A DNA stretch of 64,000 bases. Source: Vandiemenella viatica (lineage: Eukaryota > Arthropoda > Insecta > Orthoptera > Morabidae). The stretch is taken from the NCBI GenBank assembly GCA_031002005.1, contig CM061921.1:142385283-142449282 (forward strand), given 5' to 3'. Of this stretch, positions 32,546-44,747 are shown in pieces. The position numbers were made by a program, and so were the translations under genes. The notes beneath the pieces were generated by a model that had not been told where the DNA came from, ran no database searches, and saw nothing but the letters and a program-made list of their open reading frames with translations. Positions within the stretch are counted from its first letter, which is position 1. Every line of letters begins with the position of its first letter.

Positions 32546-32814
32546 GCCAGCAAAAAGAAGAAGACAGTTTGTAGTGTTGTCTGCTAGCTTTGCGGTCCAA
32601 GCAATAGCACTGCCATTTTACAAGCATTTGTTTGTAAGTTTGAGACTGTATTTGGGCAATAATTCTTCATAATTATTTTTTCTATCATTTCAATACATTA
32701 TACATATACCTGAAATAAAGGCTAGTAAAAATTTTGATAACAAAGTGTATATTACTTCCATTAACTATCACTGAAAAATTATATATTAATACAAGTAGTG
32801 TACAAACACAGGCT

Positions 32815-33300
32815 ATCGAAGAGTGTCACTGGAATGCAATCATTACAGGATTGATACCAGACAATGTTGCGGAAATACAAGCTGTCAACAGTGTGCTCTA
32901 CGATCATCCTTAGGTCCTGCCTTTCCTCAACATTCCTGTCCAACAGAAACTAGATGAAACAATTTCACACAGTGTGTACTGAATGTTAACAGCAGAGTGT
33001 TCTCCGATACACTTGTGCCTGCACCAGCATTGTACTCTGCTGTCAGATCTGCCACAGAATGCTACTTATCCTGATTTACAGAGCGGGCAAGCCTCCGACC
33101 GCTAGATTCTGTGAAGAGGTGTGGACGTCCACCACCTTGTCACCCAGTCATGGTTTCACCATCCTTCAACCACTGTGCATAGTTGCTCACTACAGTTGCA
33201 TGCAAACAGCTGACCAGCCTTGTCATTTCCGAGATTCTCATTCCCAGGTGCTGTGCCCACAAACCTCTGGTCCATAATTTAATGGAATTGCATGACCTGT
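32815..33300 (-). pseudogene. Tc1-like transposase N-terminal half
   Basis: On the minus strand, starting near 33275, the frame shows ISEMTRLVSCLHATVVSNY (first helix-turn-helix), a GRPHLFTE linker in GRPR position, RRLARSV and ENT, the usual order of the paired DNA-binding domains of a Tc1-type transposase. Two in-frame stops and no catalytic DDE part are seen. It would bind the TIRs; no TIRs are identified around it. Confidence rests on motif order recalled from arthropod Tc1-like proteins. Confidence 0.6.
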
Positions 33301-33559
33301 GTATAGACATCTGGTTCCATACAACTTGAGAAACCTAAAAAGGACTTTTCGAATCGCTGCTGTATGCCAGAATCAGTATAAGGTGCAAGCAGTGAGCATG
33401 ATCATGAACCACATTTAATGTAGTCCACATAATGGACACATTACCAAGTGACAGCTGGTGCAAACAATGGAGTGAGGTGGAGGGAATGGGGAGCACCACG
33501 ATGATAAGATTACCACATTGACATATGAGAATAGCATTGTAGTTCTGGTTCATTCACAC

Positions 33560-35420
33560 TGGACCTGTGGATGATGGCATGCCATGTCACCAAAAGCTTG
33601 TCTTTCCAAAACATCACCCTGCAATGAACGTGTGAAGATTACATATTCCAAAAGTCATAGCTTTTAATCTACGATAGTAATTCCAAAATACAAGAATTTG
33701 AAATGTACTCATGAACATTGTGCCTTTAAGTTGATGTTTTGCTGTAATATAAAGTGTTCAAAAGAAACTATCTTATAGTGATGTTTTCCAGAGCCATATC
33801 TGTTGATGATCACGTAATGCAATGAGTATTGTATATACTATATCAATGGTATTTACCTAGGGATTAATCAGTTGTTCATGTTGTATTTTTCATTTTTATT
33901 TTTGTTACAAGATTCGTATGCCCAGCGAATATATTCACCATTATTTTTGGTGAATATGAGTCTGGTCTTCTAATCTCACCTTACACTGACAATCTAAATA
34001 GTATACATAATACAAATCAGTATCACAATAACTTTAAAATTAAAAGTTCTCAACGGTGAGAGTAAATTATTCACTAATCATTGTGATAGATCACTTTTTC
34101 TTCTCTAATGAATATTTGGAGTCATTTGATGCACTACTGCATAATTTTTCAGTTGTGAGACAATCTTCTGGATATCAATATACCTATAGGTATCTATGTA
34201 ATCTGTTTTATTCCACCAGTGGGACAAATGTATTAATTGTAAAGGAGAGTATTTTGATAGGAATAAGTTTGTTTTGTAAAAAATTTGAAAATATGTAGCT
34301 TTTCAAAAATAATTCTGGTATTTTTGGGTACCCCCTCATATATCTTAAAATGTAACCCCCCCTCCCTTTTTCTTATACATGACTGCAAACTGTTTTTCTC
34401 AACCTTCATTTCCAAAACCCGTTTGTTTAATTCTATTTGCCTTATTTTGAATATGGTATTATAGCTTCCTTATTTTCCCCAAGGTGTACTCCCAGGTAGC
34501 ACTGTGCTTCTAACATACAGTTTTAGAATAATCAACAAATTTACATCTTTCCAAAACACTATGGTTTAGGTATTTCCAGCCATATCATTTGTTAAAATTT
34601 TCCTTCCATCTATCAGCTCTCCTTCCAGCTTTATGGTATTTCCCACAGGGTTAATACATCCTTTTTCTCTTCAAGTCTCCTAAATTCCATTCTGTATCCT
34701 GATGTGGTGTGTCAACCCTACACAGGGCAATTTCTAGATCTATTTATTTTCATTTCTCTTTAAACCAGTTTTCATTGGCATTATTGAATTCCCTTTTTAA
34801 TTCATTACTGTCTTCCTGCTTAATATAATTTGAGCCTCCTCCTGTACTTAGTAATGTATTTTTTTCTGTGATACATGGATCAGCATTTACAGTCTGTAAA
34901 TTTCAGTTTCATGTAAAATTGTTTCAGTTTTCCCCACATCAAGGTTGTTTTGCCTGTGTATCTCACCTGTTCTCTTGACTTATAATATGCACTTCATTAC
35001 TATCATACTGCATCCAGAATCTGTTGCAGCTTACAATCCATACATTGATAATACAATGAAGGTGATATCTAATTGTATATTTCCTTTTTGATATAAAATT
35101 ATCAAACTTCCAGCTGTGTCAGAATTTCAAGAGTTTAATTCTCCACCCTCATTTCTAATGAACTGAAGTAAAATAACAATCTGGCACTGTAGCTGTCGCC
35201 ACGAGAAAAATGGAGGGTAGGGAAGTGACTGTTGCTCTCCTGACACGAGTGAAATGCCCATATTAAGCAAGAGTTCACTGTCAAATCATGGCCAGTGAAT
35301 CATCCCAGATGTTGCACTTTTCCCATTCACTGCTTCTTTAACACAATGATTACCAGATTCCAGGTGACACTGAACTGGTGCTCTGTACTTTTGTTCACCA
35401 AGTGATCAACTGTTCTAATC
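33560..35420. other. No gene recognised
   Basis: AT-rich. 34440-35050 has a base pattern like the antisense strand of LINE coding sequence, but I could not read a consistent protein. Confidence 0.45.
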
Positions 35421-35429
35421 CCAATGACT

Positions 35430-35715
35430 TCCAAGATCTTAAATGCCAAAGGGATGATCAGTCTGACATCTGCAGTAGGCAAAATAATGGAGAAATTGAT
35501 ATACAACCACATCAGAAATGTTTGGAAGGAATGATACTGATTTTCAAGTTGAAAGCATGACTTCATGCAAGGATATTCATGCAAATCTCAGTTAGTGATT
35601 TACATGCAAAATATTTCTAATGAAATTGACAGGGGAGGCCAAACTGATAATGAAGCACTGGATCTTTCTAGAGCATTTGACACAATGAGCCATAAAATGG
35701 TGGTAAATAATATAC
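35430..35715 (+). pseudogene. LINE-b-like RT fragment, plus strand
   Basis: Broken frames read ISLTSAVGKIMEKLI, then SCKSQLV, then ALDLSRAFDTMSHKMVV, corresponding to RT blocks of LINE-b (compare ALDLSKAFDQLSHKVVL at 27129-26763). It ends abruptly near 35715, where a minus-strand LINE-b-like fragment begins, so the two are in inverted order. Several stops; inactive. Confidence 0.65.
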
Positions 35716-35739
35716 ATCTCCCTCTTTTGCAAATCCTAC

Positions 35740-37400
35740 CTTAACATTTTGGTTCTACCTTTTTAGAATCATTCTACTCAGCTCCAATGATTTTTACCTT
35801 ATTAACCACCAATATACGACTGTCAAATTCCTTTGAGAAATCTAGTACTACACTATTAACTTGGCATTCCTGAAAAATCTTGCATGCAGCCCACTAATTG
35901 AGATTCACATGAATATCCTTGCTAATTCCATGTTGCTGTTTACCAAACTATTTTCAGACAATTCTAACATTGTTTTATATGAATCCTTATATCAATGTAT
36001 CTATCACTAAGGTCAAACCAATCAGCCTACAATTTTGAAACCCATTTGTCTCCCTCCTGCATGGAATAGGATTACTATGGCACTATTCCAATCATCTCGT
36101 AAGCATCATGTCTCCAGACTCAATCTAAATAATATTTCAAGGTATGATACAATGACACATCCTCTTACATTTAATTCATCTGTAATAGTAATTTCCATAT
36201 TAGCCATTATGCTTCTGTAGCTTACCCAGTTTCCTCATAATAACCTTGGAATTAATTACGATTTCTTTAGTTTATTTGTTTCTACTTATGTGGAGAACCT
36301 TCTGCTCTTATTTTCCCCTACCATCCCTGGCTGATTGTCACTAATGGTCTCATCAAACCAATTACTTATGTCTAATGCCTTTTTCATATCTTGGATCCCT
36401 ACTTCTTCATCCTTATGTATAAGAGTCTAAATACCTTCTCTTCACCTTGATTTTCTGATATAGAAATCTTTAAATTAATCAGTGGTGCCCCTACACTGCT
36501 GTCCCCCCCCCCTTTCAAGAAAAAAAAATTAAGTTGCCTTCAGTATATTTAGGCGAGTGAAAAACTGGCTCAGGAGCACTTTGTGAGATGAAAGATTATG
36601 CCTGATGAGTGTGCATCAAAATTTCGTGAAAGAACACCGTGAGATATTGACAAAGTTATTGAAAAATGTTCAGAGAATCGTCCGAGACGGATAATGTTTA
36701 CATAAAAAACTAAAACTGAGTTATGATCTTAATTAACTACATAGTAGATCCATAGATTAATTGGTTAGCGTACTATATTAATCAGTAATAAAAATAGTTT
36801 CCTCAATGGGTTTGAGTTTTATTCTGTAAGAAATCATCATTTTACAGTCCCCCACCCCACTTCCTCGAAACCAATACGAGTTGCCCCCCCCCCCTCCCCT
36901 AGTTCAAATCTTGCCCCCATCTAGTTCTGATCCTGGATATGCCTTTGCCTACTGCCATGCTGTCTCATAACCCTGTTGTGTTATCTTCTTACCAAACTTT
37001 CCAATATGAAGGTAGTGTAATTTTCTTTATTTTCAGGTATGGAATAAAGATTTCTTCACCAATTCTTATTATTTTCTGCAAATTCCTCTTCACTGTCCTG
37101 AAGCTGTCCTTCCACATACTGAAACTTTCCCTGTTTTATCTCTTCATTTCCAAAATATGTGCCTCGTCTTCATCAGTCTCTTTTCCAGTATGGTAAGCTG
37201 CCAGAACCCATTTTTGCCTTTTGAATCACCACAGGAATCTACACCAATTAACACATTACTGTGACCTATAAACATCAGTGATCTTAAGCATTGTTTGCTA
37301 ACCAGTATGAAAACTCCTCGGCCAATTCCTCCTATACAGTTATCACCAAATCTAATCATTTTACAATCCTTCCTTTAAACCTGTTTCCAACCCTATAACA
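35740..37400 (-). mobile_element. LINE-b-like fragment, minus strand, interrupted at 36495-36944
   Basis: 35740-36490 runs parallel to 27000-27720 (shared antisense landmarks such as CCTTATTAACCACCA, CCACTAATTGAGATTC and TCCAGACTCAAT). 36945-37400 continues it toward the endonuclease: the minus frame at 37359-37144 has GGIGRGVFILVSKQ, as in APE endonucleases. More decayed than the copy at 26763-28490. Confidence 0.65.
36495..36944. mobile_element. Insertion with C-rich ends in the LINE-b-like fragment
   Basis: Interrupts sequence parallel to LINE-b between TGGTGCCCCTACACTGC and TTTGCCTACTGCC. It is bounded by C-runs (about 36505-36516 and 36884-36896). No coding capacity and no clear TIRs. 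Possibly a MITE-like repeat; family unknown. Confidence 0.35.
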
Positions 37401-38359
37401 TTTTGTGGTTTTGGCATCTTTACCAATTTACCAAATCTATTACATTGTTCATTATACACCTACACTTCACTAGCAACTTACATTTCACTTGGTCACATTG
37501 CAATCCCCCCTCCACCTTTTTTTGTTTTATTTCATCAGCCTCACTCAATCGCTTCTCTAGTATTTATTAACGGGCCCCTAACTGCTAAAACTGTACTTTA
37601 ACTTTTGGAAATTCTTTGGATCACTCCACCTGCCAGCAACTGCAACTCTCAAAGTTTTTATTTGAATGGCAGTATGTGGTACTGGCATGAGTGAGTTAGT
37701 GATTTAATTTCAATGATGAATTTTTCCCAAAAATGTTAATGAGTCCTGATACATCACTAAAACATCTAAAAATATTTTATTATGATAGTTAAAGCATTAA
37801 AATAACTGATATACATTATTTCTGAATTTTGGACCAATAGCGTACATTAAATTTTTTATAACACTTGTAATATGCCAGATTTAAAAGTGTGGCACCTTAT
37901 ATCACCTTACATTACTTTAACACAACTTCACAAATAGCTATCAACAACCAAGTTGGCTGTCAATGGCTAGAAGCAGGGAATTTAGCAACAGCAATTATGT
38001 GATTTTGTAAAGTTGATAAATTTGACAATGGTGTATTGCAGAAATGACAAGAATATATTGCAAAAAAGCAATTAACGCACCATTGATATTTCTCATCAGA
38101 GGTGGTATGAAGGGAACTGCACAATAGAGACATATTTCAACACTTCTAACATTAATGGAGGAACCTTTTGCTAGCCTGTATTGTGGAAACTTGAACACAT
38201 CGCAGCACAGCAGTAATGTAACATGTGATGATCTAAATTTTTTTAATTGGTGGCAAAGATCTCACCATGCCACAATTTTATATGTGAATAATTCAACTGA
38301 TAAGATGTGAAAGACCACAAACCAGCATAATTTAAGAGAGAGAGTAGCAAACAGGGAAT

Positions 38360-38362
<3 letters not shown>
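37401..38362. other. No gene recognised
   Basis: 37400-37640 may still be decayed LINE-b endonuclease sequence (minus). The rest is AT-rich without recognisable features. Confidence 0.45.
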
Positions 38363-38401
<39 letters not shown>

Positions 38402-38580
38402 TGCTTTGGGCATTTTTGTTTGTCGACGTAAAAGTCATGACAGCTGGGAGTGGATGGGGGGTAAGGAACAGGAAAGAATTTGCAATTATATTTCGAAGGA
38501 ACCACTCCAGCGGAGTTGCTTTGGAAAAAAACTGGTAAACTAAAACCTGGATACTTGCCCTCCCGAATGCCATGACCGGG
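38363..38580 (-). mobile_element. tRNA-derived SINE copy 2
   Basis: A 38-base T run at 38363-38400 (the A tail on the minus strand), then the same body as the other copies (TTTGTCGACGTAAAAGTCAT, GGTAAGGAACAGGAAAGAAT, CTCCCGAATGCCATGACCGGG). The tRNA-like head is truncated. Confidence 0.65.
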
Positions 38581-38887
38581 AATTACTGCAGAAAAATTGT
38601 GAGGCAGTGAATAGTAAAATTAACAGAAGGTTGCTACCAATGTGTAGTTTCACTGCTATCATGCAGAGTATGACATACTTCTGAAAGGTATTTAATTTTT
38701 CTTAAATTAGATCTCTAAAATAAGTAAAATAGAAGTTACGCCATACAAAATGTTGCATCATATTATTGAAAAGTAAGATCGTGATATATTTGGGCCAGTA
38801 GTATTCACACAATAACACACAAAAACAATGGAAACACTATTTTTGTTGTTTTCTTTATCTGTGAGATTGGCTGGAATGTATTATTTC

Positions 38888-39130
38888 CTTTTTTTACTTA
38901 ATGCTGTACTCATCATTGACACTGATGTCATTAGGGGTAGGAAAGGACTTGGTGTAAGGAACAGTAAGGAATTCAGCCATGGTGTCTTGAGGGAACCATC
39001 CTTGCATTTACATGGAGTGATTTTTGAAAACCAAGGAAAAATGAAATCTGGATAGCCAGACAGGGATTCAAACCTGTGTCCTCCTGAATTCCAAGCCACA
39101 GTGTTACTGCTCACCCACTGATCTGAGTGT
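38888..39130 (-). mobile_element. tRNA-derived SINE copy 3
   Basis: Minus-strand copy with body landmarks GATGTCATTAGGGGTAGG and GGAATTCAGCCATGG and an inverse B box, GGGATTCAAACC, at about 39062-39073. Head extends to about 39130. Confidence 0.75.
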
Positions 39131-40320
39131 TACAATATTGTTAACATACAAGATAAACTGCACACCCTAAAGTAGTTTTATTGATATCATGTAATCTGAT
39201 ATTACTGCAGTGGTTCCGCTGATCACACAAAAAGGAAAATCATGTAAACACTAGCACACAGTCATACTTTTTCACAACCAACTTCTAATGTTGATGCCAC
39301 TCCTAAGATTATATGTAACTGCAACCTGCATGCTGTTAAACCACAACTGACTTATCAAGCAGCTACAATTCATAGCTTGCAACTGTGTACCAATTGTCAT
39401 TAACTTGTGTGATTACTTCAGTCATACTTGGGTTCCTACACAACGACTATAACTCGAGAAGAAATTGTCCTTTTGATCTATGAACATTTGCAGACATTCC
39501 TTGCATAACATTATTTAAGAATATGTTTCTCTTACTGCCATCAAAAATATATGTATACTTATATCAAACAAACTTCACACACAAAACTGCTTTAACGTAA
39601 AATTGCTAAGTGATTTCCACCAACCCTATTGTGATGTCCAACAATAATATTGCCACTTGTGAATAGGTTGAAATGCAGCCTGGACCAGAATGGCAATTGA
39701 TGGCAACTGTTGTAAGATTTCATAAAACAATTGTATGTTACACTGCATTCATCCTATGTAATGTTTATCAAGGTTGGTGCTCACAGACGTATTTCAGTGT
39801 ATGTAAAATTAATATCATCTGATTTTACATATCTATAAATATGGTATACAGTGGATTAACAACAAATTTTAGGATTAATAGAACTGCAAGTACACCACAA
39901 CTGTTTATACAAACTTGTGAAAAGTAAGTTATTCTGAAATTAATAATTCCTATCAAAACTGCTTGGGCATTTAAAGCTCTAGTTTTATTTTCTCATTATA
40001 TCAGATCCATAATTATCATCATGATCTTAATTCATAAATATCTGCTACAAGGTGACAGATATTCAACTATACATAATCATAATGACCTTTCAGTAATACT
40101 GAATGTTACACAAAAAAATATCACAATTGAGAGAAAAAATAAGGGCTGCATAATGCTTCCTACTCAAAAGATTAAAAAGAAAAGGCGTCAGATTCTGTTT
40201 AATAAGAATTCTTGATGCAGGAAAGAATCATAGCAACTTTCTTTAGTATATTGCTGGGATATACATATTTATAATAACGGTAATGTAAATAGCTGTTGGG
40301 CTGACACATCGTTGTTATTA
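39131..40320. other. No gene recognised
   Basis: AT-rich sequence without recognised repeats or coding regions. Confidence 0.5.
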
Positions 40321-40559
40321 GAGATCGCGATACCGCTAGGCGCGAGGAATAATGATGTCTGATAGTGCAGCAGTCAATCGCAAGACATTATTTTCAAGCA
40401 GTAATTAGGTTGAAACACACCATGGACCACCGTGACACGTCTACAAATACTTTCCGAAATAGCATGACAACGCTGCTACTAGTACTTCGGAAAGTAGCTG
40501 CAGTGGTGTCATACTGGTCTCAGCGCTGCGGTAAGTAGGTTTAGCGGTATCGCAATCTC
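40321..40559. mobile_element. Short inverted-repeat element (MITE-like)
   Basis: 239 bp with 18-bp terminal inverted repeats GAGATCGCGATACCGCTA and TAGCGGTATCGCAATCTC (one mismatch), and an inner perfect 11-bp inverted repeat TACTTTCCGAA/TTCGGAAAGTA. No coding capacity. I cannot see a target duplication, so the superfamily is unknown. Confidence 0.6.
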
Positions 40560-40709
40560 CAACTAACCAGACACATCTTCACACCTTCCCCACTCCACCT
40601 TCTTTAAAGGGCAGTCACAGAAATTTACTGTACAACAATGCGATGTTATTGAAAGCTATTTTTTCGCGCAATTGCTTAGTTAATTACTTGTTAATAGATA
40701 ACGCCAATG

Positions 40710-40996
40710 CAACTGTTTTTTTTTTTTTTTAATTGTTTATTGCCATACGGGTTTCACCTCTTATCGAACCATCATCAGTGACAAATCTGGGTTATAATTT
40801 TGAACTTAGTTTTACAAACACAACACATTATATTTTATGTAATTCCAAACATGTAACATATCCGGTAAATTACTACATAATATTTGTAATACTAAGTGTA
40901 AAAATTTAACGCTTATTCGTCGCTGATGATGCCTCGATGAGAGGTGAAACGTGTAAGACAGTAAACAAATACTAATAAAAACAGTTGCACTAGTTT
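40710..40996. mobile_element. Fold-back element with hammerhead-like cores
   Basis: About 75-80 bases at each end are inverted copies (GCAACTGTTTTT ... ACAGTTGC), each carrying a CTGATGA ... GAAAC pair facing outward: minus strand 40751-40778 and plus strand 40923-40950. On the plus strand, stem II is CCTC/GAGG around GATGA, but the expected cleavage triplet is GTG, not a NUH. The layout mirrors the PLE ends at 16.7 and 25.2 kb. Confidence 0.45.
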
Positions 40997-42159
40997 TATC
41001 TATACGATTAATTGTCTGTGCAATAGTTTTCACAATGACACAACCCCCTACTATTTATTTAAAACATTGCAATGAGACAGAGAAATAACCCACGGAGTAA
41101 GAGGAGGGCGAAATCTCAATGCAATAGTAGTAGTAATTTTCCAAGAAATGTTCAATTTCTCACCAGTATGGTTTCAATCGTTCTATTTATCTACACTCCA
41201 GATAATGTCCAATGAATATCCGACCACAGAGTAAGTGCTTCGGGAATATTTCCAACTATTCAAACACAGTTTTAAACTGCGTGCCTGCAGACGTTTGTAT
41301 TGAAGAGGAACACCTTGGATTTATACTGGCCCCAGTACCTCAGGTCTCAAGTGTAAGATAAAATGAAAACTTGCGTCATATAGAAAAGTCTTCAAGATGT
41401 ATATAACACGTGTCACCAACGCAGTTCTACAAAACCAATGCTCACAACAATAACTTCCTACTATGACGGTTGATAATTTATCGATATTATTCTTGGAAAA
41501 TAATAATATCTATGAGATTTTTAAAGACTATATATCGATACTGAACTCTAGATATAAGCACTGATATTTTTACAAAAAAAAAAAAAAAAAAAAAAAAAAC
41601 ATTTTTGGATTTCTTACAAGATGTTGTCAAGGAATTTTTTGAGAAAAACAAAAATATTCCCTGTGTTGCACATACAAGAAAATAGATCACAAAATTTTAA
41701 GAAATAATTGCAATTTTTAAAACCTAGCTGCTCAAATAAAATCTATTGCAACCTATTTTAAAAACTCAGACTACTCAGTGCTTCTGATCATTTACGTTGT
41801 GAGCAAAAAGAGGAGGAAAAAGGAATGAAAATAATTATGCTCATTCAAAAAGTTAAACGTTAAAAACATAGAATAAACTTTATTAGACTACTTTATCAAA
41901 TGAATTTAAGGTATATTTAGAAGGTGCTAGAAGTATTTCGGAAGATTCAAGACTTGGAAAGCGTGGCGCCTGTTGCAGGTACATTGCGAAAGGTTTGAGT
42001 TGTAGTTGCTGAAAGAAGTGATTTCATTGGGCATGTAGGGAAGAGGAAACGTGGGAAATAAATGAGGCTTTTGCATGATTTGTCTACTTTGTATTAGGGA
42101 TGAAAAGATGAGGGAGGTGGTCAAAACGATCAGGGGGTTGGTAAAAGGATCAGGGTACT
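40997..42159. other. No gene recognised; includes an A run
   Basis: An uninterrupted A run of about 25 bases at 41574-41600 may be the tail of an unidentified plus-strand retroposon. The rest is AT-rich. Confidence 0.45.
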
Positions 42160-43061
42160 TGAGGCTCGTCCTTTGGAGGCTCAGCCTGTGGTGCGTGACC
42201 TGTGGTGGCTCCATCAATGGAGGCTCAGACTATGGAGTTTGAGCATGTGGAGGCTCAAACTGCGGTGGCTCAACTTGTGGGTGTTGAGCCTGTCGAGGCT
42301 CATGCTACAGAGGCAGAAAGCAAAGATAGTGGGTTGGAGGAAGTTGAGAAGGATGGGTGGGTGCTGGTAACACATCGTGGGATAAATATGGTTAATAGGA
42401 CAAAGAAGCCAGACTTTTCAGAAATTGTGGGGAAAAATAGGTTTGCCCTGTTGTCAGAGTCAGGAGGAGAAGAGCCTCATGTAGATGTAGGGGTAGGTAA
42501 GATATTTTAGGCCTTTAGGAATAGGGGCGTGCATGGGAAGAATAGGAAAAAAGGATTCTACTGCTAGATAGTAGTCATAGGAGAGCTGTAGGCCCTCTTC
42601 TGCAGAAATAGTTAGGCACTGGTTACCAGGTCACAAGTTTTTTTAAACCTAGTGCAACATTAGGTCTGTTAATAGAGGATATAGGTTCCCTTTATATGAG
42701 TTTCACTAAGGACGATAGAGTAGTGATAGTAGGAGTTGCGGGGAACATTATTGATAGAAACGCGAGTTATAGTATAGACATTGACCTAAGGAAGATGGTG
42801 AACGAGGCGCACCATACCTGGGTTGAACTCATGGAGGCCACAATTTAAATATGCTGTGAGTCAGGTAATTGTGGAACTGGAAGTACTACTTAAAAAAAGG
42901 CATTATTTATGTCTTTGAGGTTGTTCCTGTGAATACCATTGGTAGGTGGGGATTTACTAGGCATAGCCTACACCTAAATAGAAGGGGCAAGGGGGTAATT
43001 TCTGAGTTGTTAGCTTAAGCAGTATGGGAACCATTTTCCAATGATGATGAGGTCAGGACTG

Positions 43062-43068
<7 letters not shown>
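42160..43068 (+). pseudogene. LINE ORF1 with SGNH esterase-like domain, decayed
   Basis: 42202-42510 is open and begins with a degenerate repeat encoding VEAQT-like units, then DGWVLVTHRG and NRFALLSE. Downstream, across stops, the frame reads VLLLDSSHRRAVG near 42555 (the SGNH nucleophile block, with G to D before SS), DDRVVIVGVAGN near 42710 and TRHSLHLNRRGK near 42955, followed by FSNDDEVRTVPFF at the end. This is the same plan as the CR1-like ORF1 at 7771-8797 (VLLLGSSHGRG, VVIVGGPGN, TRHGLHLN). No ORF2 follows; the copy is cut at a T run at 43069-43099. Confidence 0.65.
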
Positions 43069-43100
<32 letters not shown>

Positions 43101-43103
43101 GTT

Positions 43104-44610
43104 ATGGCTGCTGGGGAATGGATGGAAATAGATGATCAAAGTGATACTGACTGCAGATCCACGATGGAAAAAATCACAGTTGTTACACCCGGTTACATTC
43201 ATAAAGCGCTTTGAAGCCTATAGGACATTTCAAAATCAGAATGATAAAGATTTTTTTTTTATCAGCATCTGAGAGGCAGAGCTCAAGTATGGGGAGAACG
43301 ACAAATCCAGAATTGCAAAACCTATGAAGAAATAAAAAATTATTTTTTGAATTATTTCTGGTCTGAGGAAAGGCAGTACAGTGAAAAGAGAGAACTTTGC
43401 AAGGGGAGACGATTTCAAGAAGGGCGAGACTTTTATTTAGACTTTTTTGCCGGGGAAGCAGCGAAGAATGATTTCTTTACCAATCCACTCCCTGAAAAAG
43501 AAATAGTAAGGGACATTGTAAGTAGGATGCCCGATAGAAAACAAGATATTTTTCGCAATAACCCCAGAGAAGCCTTAATGGAGGAGGAAGTAACAATTGA
43601 AGAAGCAGCATTCTGTTGCATTTGATGAGCAGCCTAACTATGAACATGAACCATTTGAAATTGTTGATCATACTTCAGTGCCAGAAGATACTGCTGTAGT
43701 AATAACTGAGTCTGCAAGCATTGTTTGCAATATCACTGAAAAAGCACCAGAGACTGGTGTTACAGCTGTGGCACAGCAGCGTGCATACATGCAAAAAACA
43801 GAAGGTGGAGACATTTCATCGATAGATGTGGAAAAAAATCATTTGTCATATGCCCAAATATTAGCACAAGGATTATGCGTTTAAACAATCCAGCCATCCA
43901 GCCACATTTTATCTTTGGCAAAAACAGCTAGTAACGACCGATCACATTCGCCCCGACAAAATTCACGCTCTAATAGTAATTCGAGAGATTGGTCTGCCTC
44001 CCCTTCTCGTGAACGTTGTAGCACGGTTGGAGTTGAGGCACCAAAATCTGTTCCCTCTGATCAAAGAAACTTAATTATGAAGACTGAAATATCTGAATTT
44101 TTTTTTAAAGGATCAAGAGAAAACAGCAGAATTGAAGAAGGAAGTAGATGTATCTGATCAAGAAATGACTAGACAATTTAACAGTCTCATTAACTCAGTG
44201 CAGAAGAAATTTATGACAAAAAAGGAGAAAAGAAATATTTGCAGAAAGGAGGTAAGACGAAAGAGGAAGAAGTGGCATCTCCATGAAGAAGCAAAGAATG
44301 TGATTAGGAAGAAAGGAAGAGAGAACAGAGAATGTCGGAAAAAGCGAAAGAGGAAGAAGTTGCTTCTGCATGAAGAAGCAGAGAATGTGATTAGGAAGAA
44401 AGGAAGAGAGAAAGGAGAAAGTTGGAAAAAGCGAAAGAAGAAGAAGTTGAATTTGTGGGAAGAAGCAGGGAATGTGAGCAGGACGAAGGTAGAGAGAACA
44501 GAAGAAAATTGGAAGAAACGACGGAAGAAGATGTTATTAACACCATGTCACAACTCTACTTCGGTAACAAGTTTTGAACACATGTTTAGAAAGAGAACAA
44601 CGAGATAAAG
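43104..44610 (+). pseudogene. Gypsy-type Gag, frameshifted
   Basis: From ATG 43104 the frame is acidic, then switches frame to HPVTFIKRFEAYRTF near 43170 and, after a T run near 43252, reads QHLRGRAQVWGERQ and FLNYFWSEERQYSEK, which match the capsid-like domain of insect gypsy Gag. 43597-43884 and 43915-44157 carry acidic and then Ser/Arg-rich segments, and 44132-44608 is Lys/Glu-rich with three repeats. At least three frameshifts and one stop. It would form the particle and package RNA. Just downstream an integrase tail follows directly, so pol is deleted. Confidence 0.7.
44250..44535 (+). repeat. Three tandem repeats in the Gag tail
   Basis: Three copies of a roughly 93-bp unit (about 31 codons), marked by GAAGAAGCAGAGAATGTGATT and variants. 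In one frame they encode Lys/Arg-rich units and in another Glu/Lys-rich ones; which frame was the ancestral one is unclear. Confidence 0.7.
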
Positions 44611-44621
44611 ATATTTAAGTC

Positions 44622-44747
44622 TCATATACAGTAATCGGTAGAGACCATGGGAATTTGTACACAGTATCTTATCTGAATGAGGAAATGGTTAGAGAAAGAT
44701 ATAACGTCATTGCCCTCAGACCCTTTAAGCATATAACACACAGTTAA
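44622..44747 (+). pseudogene. Gypsy integrase C-terminal tail
   Basis: 42 codons to a TAA, with VIGRDHGNLYTVSYL and YNVIALRPFKHI, the pattern of the gypsy integrase C-terminus (a beta-barrel with GPY-like strands followed by the NxxxLRPF-type end). No start and no catalytic core: the segment joins directly onto the end of gag, so protease, RT, RNase H and the integrase core have been deleted. Confidence 0.6.

Noticed and set aside
38358..38543. Frames starting in the long T run (poly-Phe/poly-Lys)
   Set aside because: Product of the SINE A tail read in frame; no coding signal.
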